Shown: piece by piece, positions 56,063 to 64,000 of the stretch | Layout of the letters: each line of letters opens with the position of its first letter | Position numbering within the stretch: position 1 is the first letter of the stretch | Source of the DNA: an uncultured Sphingomonadales bacterium | Lineage (GTDB): Bacteria; Pseudomonadota; Alphaproteobacteria; Sphingomonadales; Sphingomonadaceae | Assembly (NCBI GenBank): GCA_903832325.1 | Contig: CAILBC010000006.1 | Coordinates: 88,001 to 152,000, forward strand | Length of the DNA: 64,000 bases | Direction of reading: 5' to 3' | The notes under the pieces: generated by a model | Told to the model about the DNA's origin: nothing | Databases searched by the model: none | The model's input: only the letters and a program-made list of their open reading frames with translations | Made by a program: the position numbers and the translations under genes

Positions 56063-57418
56063 TCAGCGATAGCACACCTTGCGCACGGCCTCGACGATCT
56101 TGGCCGCAGTGATCAGCGCCGCCTTTTCCAGGTTTGCCGCATAAGGCATCGGCACATCCTCGTTGCACACCCGCAGGACCGGCGCGTCGAGGTGGTCAAA
56201 GCCCTGTTCCATCGCGATCGCGATGATTTCCGACGCGACCGAACAGACCGGAAAGCCTTCTTCGGCAACGACCATGCGATTGGTGCGCGACAGGCTTTCC
56301 AGAACAGCCGCCGTATCGAGCGGGCGCAGCGTGCGCAAGTCGAGCACTTCGGCCTCGATCCCCTCGGCGGCCAAAGTCTCGGCCGCTTCCAGCGCCAGCC
56401 CGACACCCACCGAATAGGACACGATGGTCACATCGCGGCCGGGGCGCATGATCCGCGCCTTGCCGATCGGCAGCACGAAATCATCGATCTGCGGCACGTC
56501 AAAGCTGCGGCCATAGACCAGCTCGTTTTCCAGGAACACCACCGGGTCTTCGCTGCGGATCGCCGCCTTCAGCAGGCCCTTGGCATCGGCCGCATCATAG
56601 GGCGCGATCACCACCAGCCCGGGAATGGCGGTGTACCAGGGCGCATAGTTCTGGCTGTGCTGCGCCCCAACGCGGGCGGCCGCGCCATTGGGGCCGCGAA
56701 ACACGATCGGGCAGCGCATTTGGCCACCCGACATGTAATTGGTCTTGGCCGCCGAATTGATGATGTGGTCGATCGCCTGCATCGCGAAATTGAACGTCAT
56801 GAATTCGACAATCGGGCGCAGCCCGCCCATCGCCGCGCCGGTGCCGATGCCGGCAAAGCCATATTCGGTGATCGGCGTGTCGATCACCCGGCGCGGGCCG
56901 AATTCTTCAAGCAGGCCCTGCGTCACTTTGTACGCGCCCTGGTATTCGGCCACTTCCTCGCCCATCACAAACACGCGATCATCGGCGCGCATTTCCTCGG
57001 CCATGGCATCACGCAAGGCTTCGCGCACGGTGGTGGCAACCATCGCGGTGCCGGCCGGCATCGAAACGGGTGCAGCAACGGGGGGGGCGGCAACGGGGGG
57101 GGCGGCAACCGGGCGGGGCGCGGCGACAGCGGCCGGAGCGGGCGCAGCAACCGGCGCAGGTGCCGGTGCCGCTTCGTCTTCGCCGGTCAGCGTGGCGATC
57201 ACCGTGCCGACTTTAACCCCTTCGGTTCCTGCCGCGATCAGAAGATCACCAACGGTTCCTTCATCCACGGCTTCGAATTCCATCGTCGCCTTGTCGGTTT
57301 CAATTTCGGCCAGGATATCGCCCGATTTCACCGTGTCGCCGGGCTTGACCAGCCACTTGGCCAGGGTGCCTTCCTCCATCGTCGGGGAAAGCGCGGGCAT
57401 CTTCAGTTCGATCGCCAT
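56063..57418 (-). CDS. pdhB: Pyruvate dehydrogenase E1 beta with fused lipoyl domain
   Basis: 451 residues: an N-terminal lipoyl domain (about 1-80; modified Lys43 in ETDKATMEF), a Pro/Ala linker containing [10 protein letters not shown] repeats, then the transketolase-like E1 beta domain (from about 125). The E1 beta blocks include [18 protein letters not shown] and [18 protein letters not shown]. It works with PdhA in decarboxylating pyruvate. It starts right after the pdhA stop (TGACATG). Confidence 0.95.
   Translation of the reverse strand: MAIELKMPALSPTMEEGTLAKWLVKPGDTVKSGDILAEIETDKATMEFEAVDEGTVGDLLIAAGTEGVKVGTVIATLTGEDEAAPAPAPVAAPAPAAVAAPRPVAAPPVAAPPVAAPVSMPAGTAMVATTVREALRDAMAEEMRADDRVFVMGEEVAEYQGAYKVTQGLLEEFGPRRVIDTPITEYGFAGIGTGAAMGGLRPIVEFMTFNFAMQAIDHIINSAAKTNYMSGGQMRCPIVFRGPNGAAARVGAQHSQNYAPWYTAIPGLVVIAPYDAADAKGLLKAAIRSEDPVVFLENELVYGRSFDVPQIDDFVLPIGKARIMRPGRDVTIVSYSVGVGLALEAAETLAAEGIEAEVLDLRTLRPLDTAAVLESLSRTNRMVVAEEGFPVCSVASEIIAIAMEQGFDHLDAPVLRVCNEDVPMPYAANLEKAALITAAKIVEAVRKVCYR
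57075..57104. repeat. 15-bp tandem repeat with two G8 runs in pdhB linker
   Basis: Two copies of GCAACGGGGGGGGCG. The eight-base homopolymers (57080-57087 and 57095-57102) could slip and shift the frame between lipoyl and catalytic domains. Confidence 0.85.
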
Positions 57419-57419
57419 G

Positions 57420-58574
57420 TCAGTAGGTCCCCACCAGCACATCGGTGTAGAGTTCGGGCATTGCCGGTTCGGGCGAATTTTCGGCAAAGTCTGCGGCTTC
57501 GGCCACGACCTGCCGGATTTTCTTGTCGATGTCCTTCATCCGCTCTTCGGTCACGCCGCGCTTCAGCAGTTCCTGCCGGGCCGCCTCGATCGGATCGTGA
57601 TTGTCGCGCATGTCCTGCACTTCTTCACGGCTGCGGTATTTGGCCGGGTCAGACATCGAATGGCCGCGATAGCGATAGGTGTTCAGCTCCATCAGCACCG
57701 GGCCATTGCCGGCGCGGATGAAATCGAGCGCCACTTCGGTCGCCTGGCGCACTTCGAGCACGTCCATGCCGTTCACATCCATGCCGGGAATGCGGAAACC
57801 CGTGCCACGGCGATAGAAATGCGTTTCGGCCGATCCCCGCTTCACTGCGGTGCCCATGGCATAGCCGTTGTTTTCCACCACGAACAGGATCGGCAGCTTC
57901 CACAACGCGGCCATGTTGAAAGTTTCATAAACCTGGCCCTGGTTGGCCGCGCCGTCGCCGAAATAGGCAACGCACACCCCGCCGTCGTCGCGATACTTGT
58001 GGCCAAACGCCAGGCCCGCGCCCAGCGGCACTTGCGCGCCGACAATGCCGTGGCCGCCAAAGAATTTGTGATCGGTCGAAAACATGTGCATCGACCCGCC
58101 CTTGCCGCGCGAAATGCCCGCGGCGCGGCCGGTCAGTTCGGCCATGATCAACCGCGGATCAATGCCATAGGCGAGCATGTGGCCATGATCGCGATAGCCG
58201 GTGATCACGCTGTCGTGCCCGGCCTTCAGCGCGGACTGCACGCCCACGGCAACCGCTTCCTGCCCGATATACAAATGGCAGAACCCGCCGATCAGCCCCA
58301 GCCCGTACAATTGCCCGGCGCGTTCCTCGAACCGGCGGATCAGCACCATCTGTTCATAGAAATGCAGCAGCTCGGCATCGCTGGCATCGTAACGCCGGTT
58401 GTTGGCGTGGGCCTGCTGCAGGCTGCGCAGCGCAAACACCGCGTCTTCTTCACCCGCAATCGTTGCGGTTTCCACAATCACCGGGATCGCGGCGCCACCC
58501 GTGGTGGCCGGGGAGGCTTTCGTGGCAGCGGGTTTGGCGGCTCGGGGTGCGCGCGGCCGGGCAGGTTTGGCCAA
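57420..58574 (-). CDS. pdhA: Pyruvate dehydrogenase E1 alpha
   Basis: 384 residues. The thiamine-diphosphate motif runs from GDGAANQG (206-213) to ENN (234-236). The phosphorylation-loop-like [15 protein letters not shown] and [14 protein letters not shown] also match the family. An Ala/Pro/Lys-rich N-terminal extension precedes it. It forms an operon with pdhB. Confidence 0.96.
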   Translation of the reverse strand: MAKPARPRAPRAAKPAATKASPATTGGAAIPVIVETATIAGEEDAVFALRSLQQAHANNRRYDASDAELLHFYEQMVLIRRFEERAGQLYGLGLIGGFCHLYIGQEAVAVGVQSALKAGHDSVITGYRDHGHMLAYGIDPRLIMAELTGRAAGISRGKGGSMHMFSTDHKFFGGHGIVGAQVPLGAGLAFGHKYRDDGGVCVAYFGDGAANQGQVYETFNMAALWKLPILFVVENNGYAMGTAVKRGSAETHFYRRGTGFRIPGMDVNGMDVLEVRQATEVALDFIRAGNGPVLMELNTYRYRGHSMSDPAKYRSREEVQDMRDNHDPIEAARQELLKRGVTEERMKDIDKKIRQVVAEAADFAENSPEPAMPELYTDVLVGTY

Positions 58575-58870
58575 GGTGAAGAGTCCTTTTCTTCTGGCAG
58601 CCTATTTCAAGCAATGCTGCCTGCCGGATCGTGCCCGCATGCCGCATCAACCGCCGCTCTATAAGGCGAAGGCCAAGCGCTGCGCAATGTGCAACGAGGG
58701 CGTGGCGACGATAACGGATAGCTATTCCCGGAACTAACCGAGATAACCGGAACAGATAACCATTTTGGTGATAAGGCGCAGCGAAGTGTTGTTGTGAATG
58801 GGCAATTCCGCTGCTTGCCCGAAACGCGCCATGTTCGAAAAATGGGGAGTGCACGCCGATGGCAAGACAA
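58575..58870. other. 296-bp upstream region of pdhA
   Basis: No gene is supported. It presumably holds the pdh promoter. The stretch 58705-58770 is A/T-richer with repeated ATAACCGGAA-like words, but no clear operator can be named. Confidence 0.4.
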
Positions 58871-58947
58871 TGGTGCGCCCGGAACGATTCGAACGTCCGA
58901 CCCTCAGATTCGTAGTCTGATGCTCTATCCAGCTGAGCTACGGGCGC
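58871..58947 (-). tRNA. tRNA-Arg (anticodon ACG), copy 1
   Basis: 77 nt including encoded CCA. Acceptor stem GCGCCCG/CGGGCGC, discriminator A, D-loop GCTCAGCTGGATAGAGC, anticodon loop CTACGAA, T loop TTCGAAT. Confidence 0.97.
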
Positions 58948-59025
58948 ATGGCCATTGTCTCGCGCCGCGCAGGCGGCAGCGGTTTTCCCCTGCACCCTGT
59001 CCCGCGGCCAGGGCCGGCGGGAAAA

Positions 59026-59102
59026 TGGTGCGCCCGGAACGATTCGAACGTCCGACCCTCAGATTCGTAGTCTGATGCTCTATCCAGCTGAGCTACGGGC
59101 GC
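59026..59102 (-). tRNA. tRNA-Arg (anticodon ACG), copy 2
   Basis: Identical in sequence to the copy 155 bases away. The spacer is unrelated. Confidence 0.97.
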
Positions 59103-59189
59103 CGGGGAGACGCGCACTTAGGTGGCGATGCCGGGCTTGGCAAGTGATTTTCGAACGGGTTTTTGTCTGGCCCGCGCGGCACACGGTGT

Positions 59190-59639
59190 TCACCCCTGTC
59201 GGGCGGCAAAACCGATCGCGGCCGCCGCCAGTGGAATGTCGAGCGGCGGCTGCGGGCGCGCGGTCAGCGTGTCCGGCGGGCACCAGTCCAGCACGGCGCC
59301 TTCCTGGCTGACCGGATCACCCTGCCAGCGGCGGCAGCCATAGAGCAGCAGGACAATCGGCCGCCCGGTGCCGCCCCCGTTCTCGCCTTCCCGGCTCGCA
59401 AACCCGAGCGCGCAAAAATCGGCAGGGTTAACGGTGATCGCCAGCTCTTCGTGCAATTCGCGCACCAGGGCCGCCACCGGCCCCTCGCCCGGTTCGACTT
59501 TGCCGCCGGGATATTCCCACAATCCGCCGTGTTCGCGCCCGGCAGGCCTTTGCTGCATCAGAATCCGGCCCGCATGATCGACCAGCGCAGCAGCGACCAC
59601 GACCAGACATGGCAACGAATTCGTGGGTGAAACAGGCAA
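59190..59639 (-). CDS. Nudix hydrolase, MutT-like
   Basis: 149 residues. The complete Nudix box is at residues 46-68 (G, then EPGE, REL, EEL). ILMQQRPAGREHGGLWEYPGGKVE is typical of MutT-type 8-oxo-dGTP diphosphatases. No thiamine-synthase fusion is present. Confidence 0.9.
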   Translation of the reverse strand: MPVSPTNSLPCLVVVAAALVDHAGRILMQQRPAGREHGGLWEYPGGKVEPGEGPVAALVRELHEELAITVNPADFCALGFASREGENGGGTGRPIVLLLYGCRRWQGDPVSQEGAVLDWCPPDTLTARPQPPLDIPLAAAAIGFAARQG

Positions 59640-59757
59640 AATTGCTATCCCGCATGACTGTGGTCGGGCGACCTAACCGTTTGGAAGGCCACGCCTAACG
59701 ATTTGTTAGTCCGAATGGCTTACCTCGGTTGCGGGGTTTCACCATGGGGTTCAACGC

Positions 59758-59940
59758 GTGCATACTTGGATCAGGAGATTGCTGCGCGACAGGCAGGGTG
59801 CGACCGTGATCGAATACGGCATGCTGATTGCGCTCGTTTCGGTCATCCTTATCGTCGGATTTCAGGCTTTTGGCAATTCGCTGGTGAACAATTGGCTGAT
59901 CGTGCAGGCCTACACCGACAATTCGATGGCCAAGCATTAA
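59758..59940 (+). CDS. Flp/Fap-type pilin 1
   Basis: 60 residues from a GTG: a short basic leader ending RQG, a predicted TadV-type prepilin-peptidase cut before ATVIEY (Glu5, Tyr6), and a hydrophobic helix. It is the major subunit type of Tad pili. No tad assembly genes are in the window. Confidence 0.85.
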   Translation: MHTWIRRLLRDRQGATVIEYGMLIALVSVILIVGFQAFGNSLVNNWLIVQAYTDNSMAKH

Positions 59941-59999
59941 AAATCAAACATTAAGCAGGCGTTAGGCGTTGCGCGTGCATGATCGCGGCCAGACGTTGC

Positions 60000-60036
60000 A
60001 GGACCAAACCCGTTTCAGGACCAAACCCCTATCAGG
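60000..60036. repeat. 17-bp tandem repeat upstream of pilin 2
   Basis: Two units of AGGACCAAACCCnnnTC. A third AGG begins the ribosome site of the next gene. Confidence 0.85.
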
Positions 60037-60044
60037 AGAAGCCG

Positions 60045-60227
60045 ATGTCGATGCTGCGTGCCCTGTGGAATGACCGCGAAGCGGCCACCGCAGTGGAATA
60101 CGCGCTGCTCGCTGTGCTGGTCTCCCTGGCCGCGCTCAGCGCAATCGGCACGCTGGGCAATGCCCTGTCGAACGTGTTTGTCGCGGTTGCCAACGACATG
60201 AGCAACGCTTCGGACGGTTCGCTGTAA
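60045..60227 (+). CDS. Flp/Fap-type pilin 2
   Basis: 60 residues with AGGAG six bases upstream. The mature start ATAVEY keeps Glu5 and Tyr6, but the residue before the cut is Ala instead of the usual Gly. A hydrophobic helix follows (LLAVLVSLAALSAIG). Possibly a minor pilin or a paralogue used under other conditions. Confidence 0.82.
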   Translation: MSMLRALWNDREAATAVEYALLAVLVSLAALSAIGTLGNALSNVFVAVANDMSNASDGSL

Positions 60228-60242
60228 TCTGCAGCTGCCCTT

Positions 60243-61199
60243 TCAGGCGCCGATCCGCAGAAACCGTTCCTCGCGCATCGTGCGCAGCGCCGCCGGGGAC
60301 AGCCCGGCCAGCGCATCCAGTTCTTCGCCGATCGCATCGCCCAGCGTGCGCGCCATGGCATCGGGGCTGCGGTGCGCGCCGCCCATCGGTTCGGCCACGA
60401 TGCGGTCAATCACGCCCAGTTGCAGCAGATCCTGCGCGGTCACTTTCATCGCTTCGGCCGCATCGGCAGCCTTTTCGGCGGTGCGCCACAGGATCGAGGC
60501 GCAGCCTTCGGGCGAAATCACCGAATAGACCGCGTGTTCCAGCATCAGCACGCGTTCCGCGCTGGCCAGCGCCACCGCGCCGCCCGATCCGCCTTCGCCG
60601 ACAATCGTCGCGACCATCGGCACGCCCAGCGCCAGGCACGCCTCGGTCGAACGGGCAATCGCCTCTGCCTGGCCGCGCTCTTCGGCCTCTACACCGGGAA
60701 ATGCGCCCGAAGTATCAACCAGGGTGACCACCGGCAGGCCGAACCGCCCAGCCATTTCCATCAGGCGCACCGCCTTGCGATAGCCTTCGGGTTTGCCCAT
60801 GCCGAAATTGTGGCGGATGCGGCTTTGCGTGTCGTGGCCCTTTTCGTGCCCGATCAGCATCACGCGGCGGTGCCCCAGCCGGGCCAGACCACCCACAATC
60901 GCCTGATCTTCGCCAAAGCAGCGATCCCCGCCCAGCGGCATGAAATCGGCAAAGGCCATCGCGACATAATCGCGAAAATGCGGCCGCGAGGGGTGGCGGG
61001 CCACTTGCGTCTTTTGCCACGGTGTCAGCGCGCGATACGTTGCGGCCAGCATTTCGGCCGATTTGGATTCCAGCTTGCGCATTTCGGCGGCGATATCGAC
61101 TTCGCCGGCAAGCTCTGATGCTTCGGCCGCTTCGCGCAATTCGGCGATCCGCGCGTCGAGCGAAGCGATCGGTTTTTCGAATTCGAGATAGGAAATCAT
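60243..61199 (-). CDS. accA: Acetyl-CoA carboxylase carboxyltransferase alpha
   Basis: 318 residues: [15 protein letters not shown] at the N-terminus, then ERPWQKT-type [44 protein letters not shown] and [14 protein letters not shown] [10 protein letters not shown]. It forms the carboxyltransferase with AccD for malonyl-CoA. AGGGGG precedes the ATG. Confidence 0.96.
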   Translation of the reverse strand: MISYLEFEKPIASLDARIAELREAAEASELAGEVDIAAEMRKLESKSAEMLAATYRALTPWQKTQVARHPSRPHFRDYVAMAFADFMPLGGDRCFGEDQAIVGGLARLGHRRVMLIGHEKGHDTQSRIRHNFGMGKPEGYRKAVRLMEMAGRFGLPVVTLVDTSGAFPGVEAEERGQAEAIARSTEACLALGVPMVATIVGEGGSGGAVALASAERVLMLEHAVYSVISPEGCASILWRTAEKAADAAEAMKVTAQDLLQLGVIDRIVAEPMGGAHRSPDAMARTLGDAIGEELDALAGLSPAALRTMREERFLRIGA

Positions 61200-61268
61200 G
61201 CCCCCTGCGCTAGGCAAGCGCGCCGCGCCGGTCAATGCCTGTCGCGTCAATGGCCCTGCTATTCGGCG

Positions 61269-62231
61269 TCAAACCCGGTATTCGGCACCAAGCGGATGGC
61301 GCAAATTGACCAGCGCGACCAGCCGCGCGCCATCGACATGGGTATAGATCTGCGTGGTTGCGATGTCGGCATGGCCCAGCAGCGTCTGCAGCACGCGCAA
61401 ATCCGCCCCGCCCTCCAGCAGATGCGTGGCAAAGGCATGGCGCAGCACATGCGGGCTGACTTTGGCCGGATCGAGCCCCGCGCGCAGCGCCAGATCGCGC
61501 ACCAGCTGAAACAGGCGCACCCGCGTCAGATGCCCGCCACGCGGCGATGGAAACACATGGCGCCCCCCGGCAGGGCGCACGCGCAACCACGCGCGCAGCG
61601 CCGCGCCCGCGCGCGCGCCCACCGGCACCATGCGCTGCTGCCCGCCCTTGCCGGTGATCGTCAGCAGCGGCGCATCGCGCGGCACCGCGTTCACCGCCAG
61701 CGACACCAGTTCGCTGGCGCGCAAGCCCGAACCGTACAACAGCTCGATCAGCGCCAGCATCCGCATCGCAGCCGGATCGCCCGTGGCCGCATCGGCCTCG
61801 GCCAGCGCAAACAGCGTGGCGATTTCGGCATGCGACAGCAGGCGCGGCAGTGGACGGCGCGGACGCAGCCGTGGCAGGGCATCACCCGGATCATCCCCCC
61901 GCCAGCCTTCGTCCACAAGAAAGGCATAGAACTGGCGCAGCGCCGAAGCCTTGCGCGCGAGGCTCGCCGGCGCAAGATCGGCCCACCCCTCGCCCAGCCG
62001 CGCCAGCGTGGCCCGATCGGCCTGAACCAGATCGCCGATCAGCGCCGCCGCACCGCGCAGATCGCGCGCATAGGCCGACAGGGTATTGGCCGCAGCGCCG
62101 CGCTCGGCTGCCAGCATCGCGACAAAGGCGGCAATCGCCGCGGCATTGCCCGTTTGGCCCCCGTCTCTTTGGCCCCCGTCTCTTTGGCCCCCGTCTCTTT
62201 GGCCAGCGCCCCTTTGGTCAGCTGCGGGCAT
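61269..62231 (-). CDS. xerD: Tyrosine recombinase, XerD type
   Basis: 320 residues with a SAM-like N-terminal DNA-binding domain and a catalytic domain holding Arg171, Lys195, His261, Arg264, His287 and Tyr296. It resolves chromosome dimers at dif with XerC. XerC cannot be excluded, but the position next to accA is usual for the XerD type in sphingomonads (recollection). An N-terminal QRDGGQRDGGQRDGG tract is added by a 15-bp DNA repeat. Confidence 0.88.
   Translation of the reverse strand: MPAADQRGAGQRDGGQRDGGQRDGGQTGNAAAIAAFVAMLAAERGAAANTLSAYARDLRGAAALIGDLVQADRATLARLGEGWADLAPASLARKASALRQFYAFLVDEGWRGDDPGDALPRLRPRRPLPRLLSHAEIATLFALAEADAATGDPAAMRMLALIELLYGSGLRASELVSLAVNAVPRDAPLLTITGKGGQQRMVPVGARAGAALRAWLRVRPAGGRHVFPSPRGGHLTRVRLFQLVRDLALRAGLDPAKVSPHVLRHAFATHLLEGGADLRVLQTLLGHADIATTQIYTHVDGARLVALVNLRHPLGAEYRV
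62161..62205. repeat. 15-bp tandem repeat, three units, at the xerD start
   Basis: Three units of CCGTCTCTTTGGCCC (the last ends A), in frame, encoding the QRDGG repeats. Confidence 0.92.
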
Positions 62232-62241
62232 CGGCGCGCGA

Positions 62242-64000
62242 TCAGGTCCGCGCCACGGCCTCGGCCGCGATCATCCGCGCCTCTGCCTCCAGCCCGACCT
62301 GCCGCAGCGCGCCCACGATATGATAGAGGTGCATTGGCGTCATCCGGTTCCAGTCTTTGCCCTGCATGCCATAAGCAGCCAACATCGCGACGAGCGCCGG
62401 GTTGTGCGATGCCGCCGCCGCATCGATTGCGCCGGTCCACGCGCTGTGCCGGTCAATCGCCAGGTTGAGCTTGCCCGCAAAATCGTGCGCGGTCTGCGCA
62501 TCAACCCGGCCCAGCCCCATCAGCCCTGCCAGCAACAGCCCCGATCGCAACGTGCCCGGGCTGGTATCGCCCGATTTGAACGCGGCCAGCGCGTCGGCAT
62601 TCACCGCGGCCAGCTTGGTCGGCGCGGCCAGGCTGATTGTGCCCCAGGCCTGGCTGCCCACTGCCACCACCGACGCCCAGCGCACCGCATTGCGATCCAG
62701 TCCCGCGCTCAGCATGGAGGCGATCAGCGAAGCGGCATCGGCATCAAACGCGGCCGCCGGCTCGATCCGCGCGGCGGCATAGGCGGTAAGCACCTGGCGC
62801 GAAACCTGGCGCACGGCATCGCTGCCATCGCCCCACAGCGCCTTGATCGCCGCCAGCCGCGCATCGGCGCTGCCATCGACATAGGCGGTGCGCAATTGCG
62901 CGGCGACCGGCCCCCAGGTGCCATCGGCATCCTGCAAGGCGGCAATCTGCGCATAAAGATCGACCATCGCCGCGCTCGACAGCACACCCGATGCCGCCGC
63001 CACATCCGCCGCCGCCGCGCGCGATGCCAGCGACAGCGTGGGCGCGCGCGTGGCCAGCATGGCATAGGCAGGCCAATCCTTGCGCCGCAGCGCCTCGGGC
63101 GGTTCAAGCCCGGTGGCAAAGGCCAGGCCCGTGCGCCACGGGGTCAGGCTGTCGACATCGGTCCATTCGATCTGCACCGCGCGATGCGTGGTGTTGGCAG
63201 ACCCGGCAAATTTCTGCGCCAGCAGAATATCGATTTTGGCGGTGCCGCCGCGCCGCATCGCGCGATCAAGCTGCGCCAGCGCGGGCGATCCTTCGCTGCC
63301 GTTGAACGCCAGGCAGATCGACCGGGACAAGTCCCAATCCCACCCCGGGCGCCCCACGGCGGTCAGCGCGTCGATCGGGCAGAGCCCGGCCGGATCGGCG
63401 GCCGACAGATAGGCCGCCATGGCCGCATCTTCGAGCTGGCGCGTGTAGAACCCGCTATCCACTTCCTGCACCAGCGCGCGCGCCGAATCGATTTCGCCCA
63501 TGCGCAGCAAAAGCGCCGCGCGCAGCGCCGCCCAATCGGCGCCGTTCATCCCCACCGGGGTGTCGAGCCGGCTCGCCAGCACGCGGCGCAGCAGGATATG
63601 GCCCCACCGCGAAACCAGCGGCCCCGGCATGCGCCCGAGCAGCGCGGCGACATAATCGCCGCTGAGGTAATGCGTCGAAACCGAGGGCAAGCCGCCATCG
63701 GCCGCAGCCAGAAAGCCCACCCGGTCAAGGCTGCGCCGCGCCTGTGGCGGAATGTCGAACCGCGGCGCCGCGCTTTGCACCACCTCGTCAATGATCGCGG
63801 GATCAATCGCATCAATCGGATCGGCGGCGGCTTCGGCCGGGGCCCCTGCGGTTACGGCGGTGTCTTCGGGCAGGGCGGCAAGCGGCGCCACCGGGGCAAT
63901 CGGCCGCACCGGGGCCGTTGTCGCAATCGCGCGCGGCGGCTGCGCCACGGGGCGCGCCGTTGCCGGCGGTTGCGCGGCGGGGCGCGCCGTTGCCGGCGCC
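62242..64000 (-). CDS. Long helical protein of unknown function, 5' end beyond window
   Basis: The frame is open to the window edge; 586 codons are visible. It starts in a Pro/Ala-rich repeat region (ATARP and AAQPP units), followed by Ala/Leu-rich helical repeats without membrane segments. Position next to xerD/accA matches proteins annotated in sphingomonads as antifreeze-glycopeptide-related, a name by composition only. No catalytic motif seen. A GTG at 63948 is an internal candidate start but the repeats continue upstream. Confidence 0.6.
   Translation of the reverse strand, partial: APATARPAAQPPATARPVAQPPRAIATTAPVRPIAPVAPLAALPEDTAVTAGAPAEAAADPIDAIDPAIIDEVVQSAAPRFDIPPQARRSLDRVGFLAAADGGLPSVSTHYLSGDYVAALLGRMPGPLVSRWGHILLRRVLASRLDTPVGMNGADWAALRAALLLRMGEIDSARALVQEVDSGFYTRQLEDAAMAAYLSAADPAGLCPIDALTAVGRPGWDWDLSRSICLAFNGSEGSPALAQLDRAMRRGGTAKIDILLAQKFAGSANTTHRAVQIEWTDVDSLTPWRTGLAFATGLEPPEALRRKDWPAYAMLATRAPTLSLASRAAAADVAAASGVLSSAAMVDLYAQIAALQDADGTWGPVAAQLRTAYVDGSADARLAAIKALWGDGSDAVRQVSRQVLTAYAAARIEPAAAFDADAASLIASMLSAGLDRNAVRWASVVAVGSQAWGTISLAAPTKLAAVNADALAAFKSGDTSPGTLRSGLLLAGLMGLGRVDAQTAHDFAGKLNLAIDRHSAWTGAIDAAAASHNPALVAMLAAYGMQGKDWNRMTPMHLYHIVGALRQVGLEAEARMIAAEAVART

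Noticed and set aside
58871..59102. Tandem tRNA-Arg as an integration hotspot with an element inserted
   Set aside because: The spacer is only 78 bases and the downstream genes are ordinary. No fragment of the tRNA 3' end is repeated nearby apart from the second full copy.
61269..62231. XerD-type gene as integrase of a mobile element
   Set aside because: It lies among core genes (accA) with no attachment-site repeats or cargo nearby, and it has the normal XerC/D domain layout.

Overview
The window reads as a chromosome segment of a high-GC alphaproteobacterium, most likely a sphingomonad (Novosphingobium/Sphingomonas type). This is inferred from gene order and domain fusions, not from a search. 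The clues are the dusB-ntrB-ntrC-ntrY-ntrX-hfq-hflX-mazG order, the fused ispDF, a lipoyl domain fused to pyruvate dehydrogenase E1 beta, an Hfq with two Sm domains in one chain, a TonB receptor with the EIVVTATR box, and a PEP-CTERM protein.

Layout. Positions 1-3.7 kb hold an edge-truncated exported protein, an exported caspase-like (C14) peptidase, an exported small protein and a membrane TIR protein. Positions 3.8-11.6 kb hold a LuxR-type regulator followed by a TonB receptor, a serine beta-lactamase-like hydrolase, a CocE/NonD hydrolase and a DUF3237 protein, which looks like an uptake and hydrolysis module of unknown substrate. Positions 11.6-15.8 kb hold a TPR lipoprotein, a PEP-CTERM protein and an LbtU-like porin. 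From 16 to 24.9 kb there is a dense plus-strand run: tRNA-Ser, a lytic transglycosylase, RlpA, a D-Ala-D-Ala carboxypeptidase, tmk, holB, metG, tatD, a PhnP-like metallohydrolase and a small membrane protein.

Positions 24.9-28.25 kb are an accessory island, visibly richer in A/T. It is a roughly 1655-bp tandem duplication. Each copy carries the truncated left end of an insertion sequence, a small exported four-cysteine protein, and a convergent lysozyme-like protein that has no signal peptide. I read the two proteins as an antibacterial peptidoglycan hydrolase and its periplasmic immunity protein. The two copies are nearly identical at their edges and diverge in the centre, as expected for exchangeable toxin/immunity cassettes. 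This is the most interesting part of the window.

From 28.3 to 64 kb the content is mostly core: a VOC protein, a YgiC/YgiB-like pair, mazG, hflX, tandem-domain hfq, ntrX/ntrY/ntrC/ntrB, dusB, ispDF, cinA, a RatA/Coq10-type START protein, lipA, carbonic anhydrase, two paralogous exported alpha-helical repeat proteins, gyrA, DUF952, a YhhN-type membrane protein, trmFO, an EF-hand protein, a phytoene-synthase-like gene with no normal start, pdhB/pdhA, two identical tRNA-Arg, a Nudix hydrolase, two Flp pilins, accA, a XerD-type recombinase and a long exported or repeat protein cut by the window edge.

A recurring oddity is short perfect tandem duplications of 9-20 bp at gene ends. At least five of them (caspase, PEP-CTERM, tatD, mazG, cinA) span the stop codon.
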